Of a stretch of DNA of 44,102 nt, positions 35,621-43,816 are shown in pieces (the first letter of the stretch is position 1; the number at the start of each line of letters is the position of its first letter). Location of the stretch: positions 1 through 44,102 of the IMG/VR virus record IMGVR_UViG_3300023171_000002. One strand, 5' to 3'. The translations under genes and the position numbers were made by a program. This DNA comes from a virus. The notes under the pieces were generated by a model. It saw only the letters and a list, made by a program, of their open reading frames with translations. It did not search any database and was not told the DNA's origin.

Positions 35621-38088
35621 TATTCAGCCCCTTCCCGCTCTGCCTGACGCTCGGCCAAGCTCAATTGACGATCGGCCTGCGTTTCGGTGAATTCCTGCTG
35701 ACGAGAACCATGATGCTCACTGAAGGACTGCTTGCGCTCGTTCATTTCAGCGTTGCGCTCACCTTCAACGGCCTGCTGCTGGATGCCCTCAGCGGCCATA
35801 GCCTGGTCAACCTGCTTGGCTTCCGCATTGCTGGCGGCTGTGTATTCGGAAAGCTCCTGCTTGCGCTGATCGAGGCCAATGGAGGCGAGGATCTTGGCTG
35901 TGTCGGCCGTGAGCTTGTTGATCTGTGCTTCGGTGAGCTTGGCGGTGTTCGCCGCCTTCTCCTGCATGTCGGCCAGCTGCAATTGAAGCTTGGCTTGCGC
36001 CTCCTGGGCCTTGGTCTGATCAGCTGCCGCCTTCTGCTGTAGCTCAGCCATCTTGCGCTGGTTCTCAGCCTGATCGAGCTGGGCCTTAGCCTGGACGCTT
36101 GCAACAGCTGCCTGCGCCTTGGTCATCTCTGCCTCAGCCAGCTTATTGTTGGCGTCGGCCATAGCCTTTTCAGCCTCACCACCGCCTGCACTCTGGCCAG
36201 CCATCTGAGCGGCCATTTGTGGTGCTGCATCAACGAAGTCGTCAATGAGGCCATTCAGTTCCCGGCCAACACGATAGGGCGCCGTGACAAACTTCAGGAA
36301 CCCGCCAGCCAGAGCAGCGCCAGCTTCACCAGCTGCAGCCAAGCCCATGAGCGCCTGTGTTGACGTTGACACCACGCCGAGGAATTCATTGCGGGCTGAC
36401 TTCTCCTGCATCTCATCAGTCATGATGGTGCTGTCTGTGGCAATCTCGAATGCAAAGCCGCGTGTTCTGTCATCCCGTAGGAGTTCAATAACGTCCTCGA
36501 TCGGGACGGTCTCCTCAGCCTGCTTGAGAGGGCCGGCATACTTCTGGATGATCTGCTGTTGTGCCTGCTGGAACTGCTGGGAAGCTTGCTCAATCTGCTG
36601 AGGATCAATTGGTTGACCCTGCTGCTCGGCTTGCTGTCTGGCCTTCTCAGCCTCTTTCTTGGCATTATCGCCTAGAGCCTTCAGTTCTTCCTTAGCGCCG
36701 TCCTCGATTTCCTTGATATTCTTGGCAATCTCAGCCTTTGTCGGGATCTGCAGCTGCGACATATCCAGCAGGGTTTTCTGGCTGAATTTCTCCGAAGCTA
36801 TCTCGGCAACGATGCGGGCAACGTCACGGGCAACGCGCTGCAGTTCGTCAATCTTATCCCGAACGCGCACCGAACCGTATTGGCTCTTGAGCTGTTGAGC
36901 TCCTAGCGTCTCCTCAGCCTCAGTAGCGCCGCGCATAATGTCGGAAATGCCCGAGAGCTGATAGAAGTCCTCGATCAGCTGGCCACGTGCATCAATCAGC
37001 CCCTGAATAGCGGTGGCAATGTCTGCCAATGGCATCCACGTGACAAACCCAGCCGCAGCGTTCTGCATCAGCGAAGCGCCAGGCACTGGAATGATTATCT
37101 CGTCGTCATCAGACTTCAGCGCCTGCTGGATAGCGTCGCCAATGTCACCACCGGCCGGCACAAGGCCTTTCAGCTTGATCTTGTCGAGCAACAGATAGAT
37201 GCGGCCGGTGAGCGTGGTAATCTTGCTCAGGTGCGCGGCATAACGGACGTAATCCGGAACGGGAACAAGCGAGCGCCGGCGCAACGTGCCATATGCCGGA
37301 CGTGGGCAAGGGAAGAAATCCTTGAGCGTCAGGTGCGGCTTGCCCTCATCCAGCATCTTATCAACGCCATTCGCGACCCAATAGACCTTCTTGTCAGCCT
37401 TGTGCCAGACCTCCCAAACCCCAGCCTTCTTGCTGTCGTCGGCGCCGCCATTGTCCTTGTCGTCACGGCGTACCTCGAACATGGCGCGCTGATATGCGTC
37501 GCCGCTGCTCTTCTTGAAACGCTTGCGCATCTCCTTCTTGGTGAGCCAAGCACGACGAGCAACCCAACCCACATCAGCCCATGATCTAGCGGGCTCATGA
37601 AGGAAGTCAGTGCGGTCTACATGATCAACACAAGCGCGCTGCTGGCCTTCGTCGCTCTCATACGTGACCCACTGTACACCACGGTTGGTGAATGCCAGGT
37701 CATCGCGCAGGGAGAGCATGGACTGATCAATGTTGGTGCGATCAAAGGCCGATGTCACAACGCGCTCAATCAGCTCTGCCGTAGTGTTGTAGAGCGGCCG
37801 GCGGTCGGCAAACATCGGAGCAACAGCCGGGACAGGCACATGGGCATAGATAGCAGGCTTGAGGATTTCCATGCTGGCCCAGAACAGGTCATAGTCCGGA
37901 TCTAGCCAGTCGGTGTCGTAGTTGTTGTCACGGCTGTAGACATCATCAATGCGGCGGCATGTGTCCTGATAGTCGCGGAATGTATCCGTTGCCTTCTTGA
38001 TAGCGGTCAGGACGCGGGACGAGGACTTAGCCTCTCCACTCTCATCTACCAGCGTATCGCTGACTTCTGTTTCGATCTCATCAGCCAT
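35620..38088 (-). CDS. Portal protein
   Basis: An 822-residue protein directly after the large terminase gene, with AGGAG before ATG 38088. The N-terminal 480 residues have the portal pattern (FRDYQDTCRRIDDVYSRDNN, LKPAIYAHVPVPAVAPMFAD, DLAFTNRGVQWVTYESDEGQ). A Gln-rich helix follows at about 490-540 (IDPQQIEQASQQFQQAQQQI), and the last 180 residues are coiled coil (LDQAENQRKMAELQQKAAAD), like the long barrel of P22-type portals. The length agrees with P22-like portals, supporting headful packaging. Confidence 0.82.
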   Translation of the reverse strand: MADEIETEVSDTLVDESGEAKSSSRVLTAIKKATDTFRDYQDTCRRIDDVYSRDNNYDTDWLDPDYDLFWASMEILKPAIYAHVPVPAVAPMFADRRPLYNTTAELIERVVTSAFDRTNIDQSMLSLRDDLAFTNRGVQWVTYESDEGQQRACVDHVDRTDFLHEPARSWADVGWVARRAWLTKKEMRKRFKKSSGDAYQRAMFEVRRDDKDNGGADDSKKAGVWEVWHKADKKVYWVANGVDKMLDEGKPHLTLKDFFPCPRPAYGTLRRRSLVPVPDYVRYAAHLSKITTLTGRIYLLLDKIKLKGLVPAGGDIGDAIQQALKSDDDEIIIPVPGASLMQNAAAGFVTWMPLADIATAIQGLIDARGQLIEDFYQLSGISDIMRGATEAEETLGAQQLKSQYGSVRVRDKIDELQRVARDVARIVAEIASEKFSQKTLLDMSQLQIPTKAEIAKNIKEIEDGAKEELKALGDNAKKEAEKARQQAEQQGQPIDPQQIEQASQQFQQAQQQIIQKYAGPLKQAEETVPIEDVIELLRDDRTRGFAFEIATDSTIMTDEMQEKSARNEFLGVVSTSTQALMGLAAAGEAGAALAGGFLKFVTAPYRVGRELNGLIDDFVDAAPQMAAQMAGQSAGGGEAEKAMADANNKLAEAEMTKAQAAVASVQAKAQLDQAENQRKMAELQQKAAADQTKAQEAQAKLQLQLADMQEKAANTAKLTEAQINKLTADTAKILASIGLDQRKQELSEYTAASNAEAKQVDQAMAAEGIQQQAVEGERNAEMNERKQSFSEHHGSRQQEFTETQADRQLSLAERQAEREGAE

Positions 38089-38094
38089 GCGGCT

Positions 38095-39558
38095 CTATCT
38101 CCTGCGCACGTTGGGGAGCGGTGGCGCTAGTGCGTATCCGTCTTCAACGGCATAGATGGGTTTGGCTGCGTCTGGCTTTGGCTTGCTGCCGTTGCTCATC
38201 CGGTCGATAAGCTGGCCGACGAGACCAAGCATATCTACCTGGTCATCGTGCACCCCAACGGGGAAGCTCATCATCTCGCTTATCAGGTCACTGACGAAAG
38301 GAGCGTCTTTCAGCATCCGAAGGCCGCGTGTTGCTATCAAGCCTCTGATCGACTGTGCCCGAACTGACTTATCGCCACGTGTCGGGAACTGCTCCCGAGC
38401 AACATAAGCCTGCCGGGACATCATCCGCTTAACGAGGAATGGCCCGACGCCAGCCTTGATCTGTCCTGTCTCTTCAGCCCATCCAACAGGCTTATGCTTC
38501 AGCACCAGGTCGCAAAAGGCATCAACCCACATATCCGAGGATGTCTGCTGGCGCCAAAGATCGAGCAGCCAAGGGTTTCCCTCTGGATCCAGACCAATGA
38601 CACCATGAACTGTGTAGTCACCGCCATTCGCCGTCACAGCGTAGTCAGACGCGCCATAGACGAGCATCTGATCACGTGGCGGTAGATGATCTACGAGGTG
38701 TATCCACTCGCGCTTGAAGTAATCGCCCGTCTCAGGGCTTGGTGACTGCTGGTAGAGCGCTGACCAATCGCGAGGAGGAAGCGCCCGCTTGATCTGCTCC
38801 AATGATGCAATGTCGTACTGCTCAGGCCAGAGCGCTTTGCCAGCGTCATCAATGGCCGGGAGGTTGAGAACCACCCATCCCTCGTGATCGTGTTCGGCCT
38901 GCAGCCAGCCTGCCAGATCGTCCTCATGCCAGCGGGTTTGAATGATGACGATGCGCCCACCAGGCATAAGCCGTGTGTAGGCCGTCGATGTGTACCAATC
39001 CTTGGTCTTCTTGCGGATTACTTCGGACTCCGCGTCCTCGCGGTTCTTGACCGGATCATCAATAAGCAAAAGATGAGCGCCACGACCGGTGAGAGGACCG
39101 CCGACGCCAACCGCATAGAAAGCGCCACGCTGCGATGTCGAATGCTCATAGCCGCCTGTCTGCCCCTCGATATGGAAGCGTTTGGCACTCTTGCTGTCGT
39201 CAGCCAATCCTACGCCGGGGAATATGGCCTTGAAGCTGTCATCCTCGATCTGGTTCTTGACCTTGCGTCCGAAGTCGTCAGCAAGTTCCTGCGCATATGT
39301 GGCTGTGACCACGTAATGGTCTGGATTGCGCCCGAGATACCAAGCCGGGAAGAACTCGCTGGCTAGCATGCTCTTGCCGTGCCGTGGCGGCATCGTGATC
39401 ATGAGGCGCTTGATATCGCCGCGCTCTACTGCCTCAAGATGGCGGGCAATCAGTCTATGGTGTGCGGCGTCCCTGTATCCCGGCCATTGGTATGCTGAAT
39501 ATGAGATGAGACGCGAGAACGCAAAGTCCTCAGCTGTCGGCGCGTGCTGCGGCTGCAA
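38095..39558 (-). CDS. terL: Terminase large subunit
   Basis: About 487 residues from TTG 39558. No ATG or GTG is present in frame upstream of the conserved region; another TTG at 39636 is possible. Numbered from 39558: Walker A PPRHGKS (57-63), Walker B LLLIDD (163-168), a coupling-type TRWHEDDLAGW, and a nuclease domain with YGASDYAV (D305) and, near the end, VHDDQVD. It cuts and pumps DNA into the procapsid. It overlaps the small-subunit gene by 29 nt and is followed by the portal gene. Confidence 0.92.
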   Translation of the reverse strand: MQPQHAPTAEDFAFSRLISYSAYQWPGYRDAAHHRLIARHLEAVERGDIKRLMITMPPRHGKSMLASEFFPAWYLGRNPDHYVVTATYAQELADDFGRKVKNQIEDDSFKAIFPGVGLADDSKSAKRFHIEGQTGGYEHSTSQRGAFYAVGVGGPLTGRGAHLLLIDDPVKNREDAESEVIRKKTKDWYTSTAYTRLMPGGRIVIIQTRWHEDDLAGWLQAEHDHEGWVVLNLPAIDDAGKALWPEQYDIASLEQIKRALPPRDWSALYQQSPSPETGDYFKREWIHLVDHLPPRDQMLVYGASDYAVTANGGDYTVHGVIGLDPEGNPWLLDLWRQQTSSDMWVDAFCDLVLKHKPVGWAEETGQIKAGVGPFLVKRMMSRQAYVAREQFPTRGDKSVRAQSIRGLIATRGLRMLKDAPFVSDLISEMMSFPVGVHDDQVDMLGLVGQLIDRMSNGSKPKPDAAKPIYAVEDGYALAPPLPNVRRR

Positions 39559-39808
39559 CGGCTGCGTCTCTCTGTTCCTTGGTGGTGATGGATAGCTGCA
39601 AATCGCCTGTGATCTGCATCGGAAGAACCTTGCCAAGCAAACTCATGAACGGGCCCGGGTTCTCGCTCGCCTGCTGCGTTAGATATCCAACCAGACCTTC
39701 ATTGCCGCCCGCTTCAGTCGCAGCCTGCAGGATCGCGTCCTTTAGGAGCGCAGTCGTTTTGTTCGGCGTGCCCTTCGTTCTGCCGCCTGTCTTGATGCCG
39801 GGGGCCAT
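39530..39808 (-). CDS. Small terminase subunit candidate (DUF5681-like)
   Basis: A 92-residue protein directly before TerL. It contains GGRTKGTPNKTTALLKDAIL, then AATEAGGNEGLVGYLTQQAS and NPGPFMSLLGKVLPMQITGD. The G-R-x-K-G-T-P-N-K-T motif and the following helices are found in small phage proteins paired with TerL and in DUF5681 proteins, probably a DNA-binding start to packaging. It is short for a TerS. Position and motif make it the best candidate. Confidence 0.65.
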   Translation of the reverse strand: MAPGIKTGGRTKGTPNKTTALLKDAILQAATEAGGNEGLVGYLTQQASENPGPFMSLLGKVLPMQITGDLQLSITTKEQRDAAVAAAARADS

Positions 39809-39826
39809 AATCTAATCCGTCCTACT

Positions 39827-39979
39827 TTAGATCTTACCGAGCAAGAGGAGGATGAGCAGCACAACGACTACCAGCCCAATGCCGCCCGATGGTGCCCAGC
39901 CTGTCGTGTATCCGAAGTTTGGAAGTGCACCGACGAGGAGCAGGACGAGAATGATCAACAGGACGGTTGCTACTGACAT
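39827..39979 (-). CDS. DUF3309 small membrane protein (50 aa)
   Basis: A 50-residue gene with two hydrophobic segments. It reads MSVATVLLIILVLLLVGALP, then NFGYTTGWAPSGGIGLVVVV and LLILLLLGKI, a clear match to the DUF3309 pattern (LLIILVLLLxGALP ... WGxGPSGGLGLVLVxLLILLLLG). GAGG precedes the start. DUF3309 proteins are common in alphaproteobacterial chromosomes; function is not known. Its presence 18 bp upstream of the terminase genes is unusual. Confidence 0.75.
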   Translation of the reverse strand: MSVATVLLIILVLLLVGALPNFGYTTGWAPSGGIGLVVVVLLILLLLGKI

Positions 39980-40327
39980 GCTCTGTCCTCACGCAAAAAG
40001 GCCCCGGAAGGGCTGTTTCAATCTATTGGTGCTGTATTGCGGGGGCAAAAGGCCATTTCAGGCCAGAACGACAAGGTTATTTCAACCTGCGGTAATTGAT
40101 CCGTGGCATTCACCCGATGGGTTTCGAGGCCATTAGGGTGTTTGTTTGGTTTAAGGCCCGACCACGGTAGGCCACCTGTGATCAAATCAGGTTCAAACGT
40201 TAATCCTACACCAGGAATGATGGCTCAGGAAGGGACCGGGACAGCAAGCTGCGTCTGTTTCCCCGTCTCGCTTTCGCGCCTTCCTGATCTCTTGGCCTTT
40301 CGGCTATACTCTATGGCTTTGGAATGG
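39980..40327. other. 348-bp non-coding region before the packaging genes
   Basis: I find no credible gene on either strand. On the minus strand TATAGC, about 40 bp after the stop of the upstream gene, with TTTAGC 18 nt before it, could be a late promoter. A short hairpin GCCC (40013-40010), TTCCG, GGGC (40004-40001) followed at 39999-39995 by TTTTT is a weak terminator or attenuator just ahead of the DUF3309 gene. A pac site could also lie here or in the terminase genes. Confidence 0.35.
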
Positions 40328-40495
40328 CTAAAGTCTGCCTAGCTCGTAGGGACGGTAACCCTGCTTGTGCCACTCGTTCATAAGCATCTGGTTATGGAAT
40401 GCTGCCGCTGCCGGACTGAGCCGGCGCCGTTTAACCGGCGCGATGGCAAACCACACGATACCGAACATCAAGAGAGACCCGAAAATCGCTTCCAT
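40328..40495 (-). CDS. Small single-pass membrane protein (55 aa)
   Basis: A 55-residue protein starting at ATG 40495 behind GAGAGA. It begins with a membrane helix (MEAIFGSLLMFGIVWFAIAP), then a very basic stretch (VKRRRLSPAAAAFHNQMLMN) and EWHKQGYRPYELGRL. The orientation is likely N-out with the positive tail in the cytoplasm. It precedes a non-coding gap and the packaging genes. No family recognised. Confidence 0.5.
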   Translation of the reverse strand: MEAIFGSLLMFGIVWFAIAPVKRRRLSPAAAAFHNQMLMNEWHKQGYRPYELGRL

Positions 40496-40559
40496 TATAT
40501 TCTCTCTGAGGGGGTAAAACCGACGCAGTTCGGATTGTGTAATTAACATACTCAGGTGA

Positions 40560-41144
40560 TTATGCTTTGGCAAGCCCACCATGGTCATGAAGCGCCTGCA
40601 ATCCCCTGCGAAGCCACACCTTTTGCTGACCCTGCAGTTTTCGCATATGGTCATGATCCATAACGGCTATGTTATATGTCATGGCTCGCACCTGTGGCCC
40701 GTCCTCGCATCGAAGCAATAGGCCCGTTAGCTCCATCATCTTGTTGCTGGCCTGTCGAGCACGATTGGCCTTGTCTGCCGATATATCACCCTCATGGCCA
40801 TGGATCGTAAAGAGCGTCTGAGCCCTAGCGCTTGGGAATGGGATACCCGTCAAGCGGTGGTATCGAGCAATCGCCTCAGCGTAGGCGTCTCCTGCCGCTA
40901 ACTGCTCATCCGTGATATGCCCATCCAGGCGAATACGGCCGAGCGTGTAGCCTGCCAGTGGGCTTTCGTTCATGTTTGCTCCATGCAGGCGTTGGCGGGC
41001 CTCTACGACTACCGATCGAGCTTCCTTCTCGGTCCATGATGGTTTGATCTGGCCAGACGGAAACCTTTCCGCTCCCTCCTTTGGCGGTCTGCCTGCAGAG
41101 GAACGGCGCTTGGGGGTGCGGATCTTCAAGAGCTTACTGGCCAT
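40560..41144 (-). CDS. Basic hypothetical protein, possible late regulator
   Basis: A 194-residue protein with AGGGA before ATG 41144. The N-terminal 50 residues are basic with an R-R-S-S-A-G-R-P-P-K segment like an AT-hook (TPKRRSSAGRPPKEGAERFP). The rest is helical (SWTEKEARSVVVEARQRLHG, LDGHITDEQLAAGDAYAEAI, then QQKVWLRRGLQALHDHGGLA). It is the last protein of size before the late genes, the place where a late-gene activator or antiterminator often sits. This is positional inference only; it could also be packaging-related. Confidence 0.5.
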   Translation of the reverse strand: MASKLLKIRTPKRRSSAGRPPKEGAERFPSGQIKPSWTEKEARSVVVEARQRLHGANMNESPLAGYTLGRIRLDGHITDEQLAAGDAYAEAIARYHRLTGIPFPSARAQTLFTIHGHEGDISADKANRARQASNKMMELTGLLLRCEDGPQVRAMTYNIAVMDHDHMRKLQGQQKVWLRRGLQALHDHGGLAKA

Positions 41145-41715
41145 GTTTTGTCCCTTTTTGGTATGGTTCGCGATCAGTTCCAGTGAAGCCAAGGACGCGC
41201 TCCGCAGCTTTGCGGGCAATCTCAGCGTGCTGTTTCTCTTTGAAGGCGCCGAGGTAGACATGGCGCGGGCCATTCCAGATGCGGGCTACCCAGCTTCCCG
41301 CATATCCGTCATTGCGCGGCTTCCAATTGACGCCATGAACGCCAGACGTATTGTTGATGCGCTTGCTGCCGTTACGCTGGTTTTCGCTCTTAGTGACCTT
41401 GCGCAAATTGACGAACCGATTGTCAGCTCTGTTGCCGTTGATGTGGTCAATCTCAAAATCGGGATAAACTACGTTCTCCCCGGTCATTATCAGCCAAGCC
41501 ACCCTATGGGCTGAATAGTATTTCTTATCGATGATGATCTTGGCGTACCCATCAGCATTCGACCCTCCGGCTACCTTCCCAACGCGCTGAAGATGAATTG
41601 TGTAGAGTTCCTGCCTATCAAAATCCGACCGGGGCCGTTCCTTGAAAAAGAATGTGCCACTTTCAGGGGCATAGTTGTAATAAGCCATAGCTCGTGCTTG
41701 AGTTAACTCAGCCAT
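41134..41715 (-). CDS. HNH-AP2 homing endonuclease
   Basis: A 193-residue protein. The start is ATG 41715 (MAELTQARAMAYYNY), with GGAAGGA upstream. Residues about 60-110 have YYSAHRVAWLIMTGENVVYP, then FEIDHINGNRADNRFVNLRK, the HNH core. Residues about 120-180 carry SGVHGVNWKPRNDGYAGSWV and HVYLGAFKEKQHAEIARKAA, an AP2 DNA-binding domain. This domain pair defines a mobile endonuclease family. It overlaps the next gene by 11 nt and sits behind a 119-bp AT-rich gap, in keeping with insertion. Confidence 0.9.
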   Translation of the reverse strand: MAELTQARAMAYYNYAPESGTFFFKERPRSDFDRQELYTIHLQRVGKVAGGSNADGYAKIIIDKKYYSAHRVAWLIMTGENVVYPDFEIDHINGNRADNRFVNLRKVTKSENQRNGSKRINNTSGVHGVNWKPRNDGYAGSWVARIWNGPRHVYLGAFKEKQHAEIARKAAERVLGFTGTDREPYQKGTKHGQ

Positions 41716-41834
41716 TGTCGATCCTTCCACGATCGGTTTGGTTAGAGCCAGATAAGGGTTGCCGCCCGCTTCTGGCTCGTTGATTCTACAATGATTTGAA
41801 TAGCTTTTCACAATATACATCGAGTTAGTAACAG

Positions 41835-42437
41835 CTATCTTGCAGCTAAATGGTAAGAAGCTGTCCGATCCTTTTTCCTCTTGTGCTTGGCGATACTAAT
41901 CACATCACCCTCAAGTTCTGCTTTGAGCTTGTTGTTGGCGTGAACGGCCACCGAATGGTCCTTGTTCACAAACCGGCCAATCTCTGGGAACGAGCGCCAA
42001 GGCTGCTCTTTCTTGATAGAATACATAATAAGGTGGCGCGGGATGACTGCGGCCCTATCGCGTCGGCTACCCTTGATGATGTCCATTGTGATCCCTGGAA
42101 ACTTGCGCAGGATCTCCGCCGCAATCTCTTTCATAGACCGTCGCTGCTCGGGGATTTCCTCAGTCTGAAACACGATCTCCGAATGATATGGGCAGTACTC
42201 GTCCACCGGATTGATGGTAAATGATGTGGCCATGCTGAAGGTCGCACGAAGATTTGCCTGATATGCCCGGTACAGAACCATGTGGTAGGACACATCGACT
42301 GGCTTGCGGCTGGCAGCTATCTGCACCACTGGCGCCAGCCGTGGTGGCACTCGCGCAGGCTTTCCCATCAGGCGGGCGCGTGTTGCTGCTGCCGATCGTC
42401 TTTGCTCTGCTTCGGAAATGTGGGTATGGATGTTCAT
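41835..42437 (-). CDS. DnaA domain IV-like DNA-binding protein without ATPase
   Basis: A 200-residue protein with AGGAG before ATG 42437 and an ATGA overlap upstream. Residues about 103-173 match the DnaA C-terminal domain: MKEIAAEILRKFPGITMDII, RRDRAAVIPRHLIMYSIKKE, then WRSFPEIGRFVNKDHSVAVH and ANNKLKAEL; the D-H-S box is at 160-162. No AAA+ ATPase is present. The N-terminal 100 residues are basic and of unknown fold. It could bind DnaA boxes to start, block or redirect replication; which of these is not visible. Confidence 0.75.
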   Translation of the reverse strand: MNIHTHISEAEQRRSAAATRARLMGKPARVPPRLAPVVQIAASRKPVDVSYHMVLYRAYQANLRATFSMATSFTINPVDEYCPYHSEIVFQTEEIPEQRRSMKEIAAEILRKFPGITMDIIKGSRRDRAAVIPRHLIMYSIKKEQPWRSFPEIGRFVNKDHSVAVHANNKLKAELEGDVISIAKHKRKKDRTASYHLAAR

Positions 42438-42688
42438 GGCGTTGGCTCCTGCCCGACTGAAAGCATCACTGGCGGATGTCCAGTCCCGATGATGCATAGA
42501 ATGATGGGAGCGCCCGCATTGATAGCGTCGATTTCCTTTGGAGTGGGAAACCACGCTGTCTCCATGGCTGGCGTTTCTGGCCCTGTCACAGTGCTGTCAA
42601 GCACGACATCCCGGAGAGGTAGGCCGAAATATCCTTGTGATTTGCCTATGACTCGTGTCATACCTTCGATCATTCCCACTTGCATCAC
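42434..42688 (-). CDS. Conserved small phage protein
   Basis: An 84-residue protein, with ATGA overlaps at both ends. It reads MTRVIGKSQGYFGLPLRDVV, TGPETPAMETAWFPTPKEID and AINAGAPIILCIIGTGHPPV, a recurring small phage protein pattern (TRVxGKSQGYxGLPxRD ... AxWxPTPxEIxxINAG ... GxxHPPxxVSVG). It is conserved in many phages, but its role is unknown. The start may be ATG 42688 or 42661. Confidence 0.65.
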   Translation of the reverse strand: MMQVGMIEGMTRVIGKSQGYFGLPLRDVVLDSTVTGPETPAMETAWFPTPKEIDAINAGAPIILCIIGTGHPPVMLSVGQEPTP

Positions 42689-42918
42689 GCTCTCCCACTC
42701 TGTTCCGGCTGGCCTTCAAAACGGCCGGTGACCTCTTTCAGGGCGGCAATCATGTCCTTGCGCTCGCAGTTAGAAACGTAGTTTGTACGCGAACCCGTTT
42801 CTCCCTCGGCGTTAAACACTAGCAGGACAAAACCGTAGTCCATCCGCTCAGCATCTGCGTTCAGCACTGTGTCGAGTATATTGGCAAGCGATTGCATGGC
42901 TTTCTTCGAGTCAGTCAT
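42685..42918 (-). CDS. Conserved small phage protein
   Basis: A 77-residue protein starting at ATG 42918 in TAATG overlap with a 16-codon ORF. Features: a helix KKAMQSLANILDTVLNADAE, then YGFVLLVFNAEGETGSRTNY, VSNCERKDMIAALKEVTGRF. The phrase G-F-x-L-L-V-F ... N-Y-V-S-N-x-x-R-x-D-M-I is common in a family of small phage proteins of unknown function. Followed by another conserved small gene with an ATGA overlap. Confidence 0.65.
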   Translation of the reverse strand: MTDSKKAMQSLANILDTVLNADAERMDYGFVLLVFNAEGETGSRTNYVSNCERKDMIAALKEVTGRFEGQPEQSGRA

Positions 42919-42968
42919 TATCCTGCGCTCCTCGTCCTGTTAGGCTTAGGGCCGTAGACCTCGTTCAT
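42918..42968 (-). CDS. Tiny coupled ORF (16 aa)
   Basis: A 16-codon ORF, MNEVYGPKPNRTRSAG. Its ATG (42968-42966) overlaps the upstream TGA and its TAA (42920-42918) overlaps the next ATG, and AGGGAG lies 10 nt upstream. The proline- and arginine-rich peptide may have no function of its own. The double overlap fits a translational bridge that keeps ribosomes moving between two genes otherwise 46 nt apart. Confidence 0.45.
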   Translation of the reverse strand: MNEVYGPKPNRTRSAG

Positions 42969-43363
42969 GCTCTCAGAACTCCCTGCTGGCGAAGTCGGGA
43001 CACCATCTCACGGCGGCGTCTCATCTCGTCTTCGCTGACGACTGAAGGAATGGGCTCTGGAGGGGTGTTGCCGTAGTTGGCCGATGTGCGCTGCGTTGGG
43101 TTATGCTGATCCGTGAACCGGCTTTCCTTCTTCACCCACTCGCATCGAAAATCCGTCCATCCTTTGGAGACGTGGATTTCTGCTGCCTGCTCGGGGTTTC
43201 CGTATTCCCGGTATTGCTCGATCAGGCGCTTGGCGATGCGCGGGGTGAATACTAGCTTGCGCTTCTGCCTGGCTTTGATGATGGTTTCGGCCAGATCCTC
43301 GGGGATCACCTCGCAAAGGATCGTAAAGCCGGCCTTTTCGTCTGCATCCATTCTGATCGTCAT
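42965..43363 (-). CDS. Hypothetical protein
   Basis: A 132-residue protein. ATG 43363 overlaps the previous stop (ATGA). The N-terminal half is helical (MDADEKAGFTILCEVIPEDL, KARQKRKLVFTPRIAKRLIE, QYREYGNPEQAAEIHVSKGW). The C-terminal half is polar with a basic end (EDEMRRRREMVSRLRQQGVL). The alternation of basic helices suggests nucleic-acid binding, but I cannot name a family. It lies after the nuclease-like gene in the leftward chain. Confidence 0.55.
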   Translation of the reverse strand: MTIRMDADEKAGFTILCEVIPEDLAETIIKARQKRKLVFTPRIAKRLIEQYREYGNPEQAAEIHVSKGWTDFRCEWVKKESRFTDQHNPTQRTSANYGNTPPEPIPSVVSEDEMRRRREMVSRLRQQGVLRA

Positions 43364-43650
43364 TGTGCTGCTCCGCTTGAAACTGCCACTGCCCAATCCT
43401 GGGCGTCCTGTGCGCTGTGGAGCGTCACGACCTTCGCGCCGCGCCATGCGTCATTGAAATCACGCTGATTATCGTTCAGTGTCTTGCCGTAGCCCTTGGT
43501 GCCGCTCTTGCATTCCACCAGGAAGTTCTTGCCGCGATGACCTACCAGCAAATCCACCGGCTGATTGAGCTGGTAGACGCTGAAACCACAACCAACGAGC
43601 ATGTTGATGATCTCGCGCTCTGCCGTATCTCTCTTCGCAGCCCGTCTCAT
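43360..43650 (-). CDS. PD-(D/E)XK nuclease-like protein
   Basis: A 96-residue protein; ATG 43650 overlaps the preceding TGA, and a much longer open frame upstream crosses other genes. After RDTAEREIINMLVGCGFSVY comes PVDLLVGHRGKNFLVECKSG, with D33, E46 and K48 forming a D ... E-x-K core of the PD-(D/E)XK superfamily. The remainder is helical (KTLNDNQRDFNDAWRGAKVV). It is similar in size to VRR-NUC and small Holliday-junction or end-processing nucleases of phages. Substrate not known. Confidence 0.7.
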   Translation of the reverse strand: MRRAAKRDTAEREIINMLVGCGFSVYQLNQPVDLLVGHRGKNFLVECKSGTKGYGKTLNDNQRDFNDAWRGAKVVTLHSAQDAQDWAVAVSSGAAQ

Positions 43651-43793
43651 TCGCCAGCCGCCTGATGGATTTCCGCGATAATCTTCTGCATTTCGGCGCG
43701 AAGGCTTTCCTTCGACTGCGGTGTGTAGTGTCGAAGGGATGACCCGGCGCAACGGAGGATGCGTTCTAGATACATGTCGAGTTTGTCTGTCAC
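43647..43793 (-). CDS. Small helical hypothetical protein (48 aa)
   Basis: A 48-residue protein. GTG 43793 is preferred because AAGGGA lies about 10 nt upstream; a longer frame exists from TTG 43853 without a site. The product is helical: TDKLDMYLERILRCAGSSLR, then KESLRAEMQKIIAEIHQAAG. Its stop overlaps the nuclease-like gene's start. No family recognised; possibly a small partner of that nuclease. Confidence 0.5.
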   Translation of the reverse strand: MTDKLDMYLERILRCAGSSLRHYTPQSKESLRAEMQKIIAEIHQAAGE

Positions 43794-43816
43794 TGTTGCT
43801 TCCCTTATGCGGTTGG

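Noticed and set aside
40180-40220. tRNA-like GGTTCAAAC ... CACCA in the non-coding region
   Set aside because: The bases flanking the supposed T-loop do not pair and no acceptor stem can be formed.
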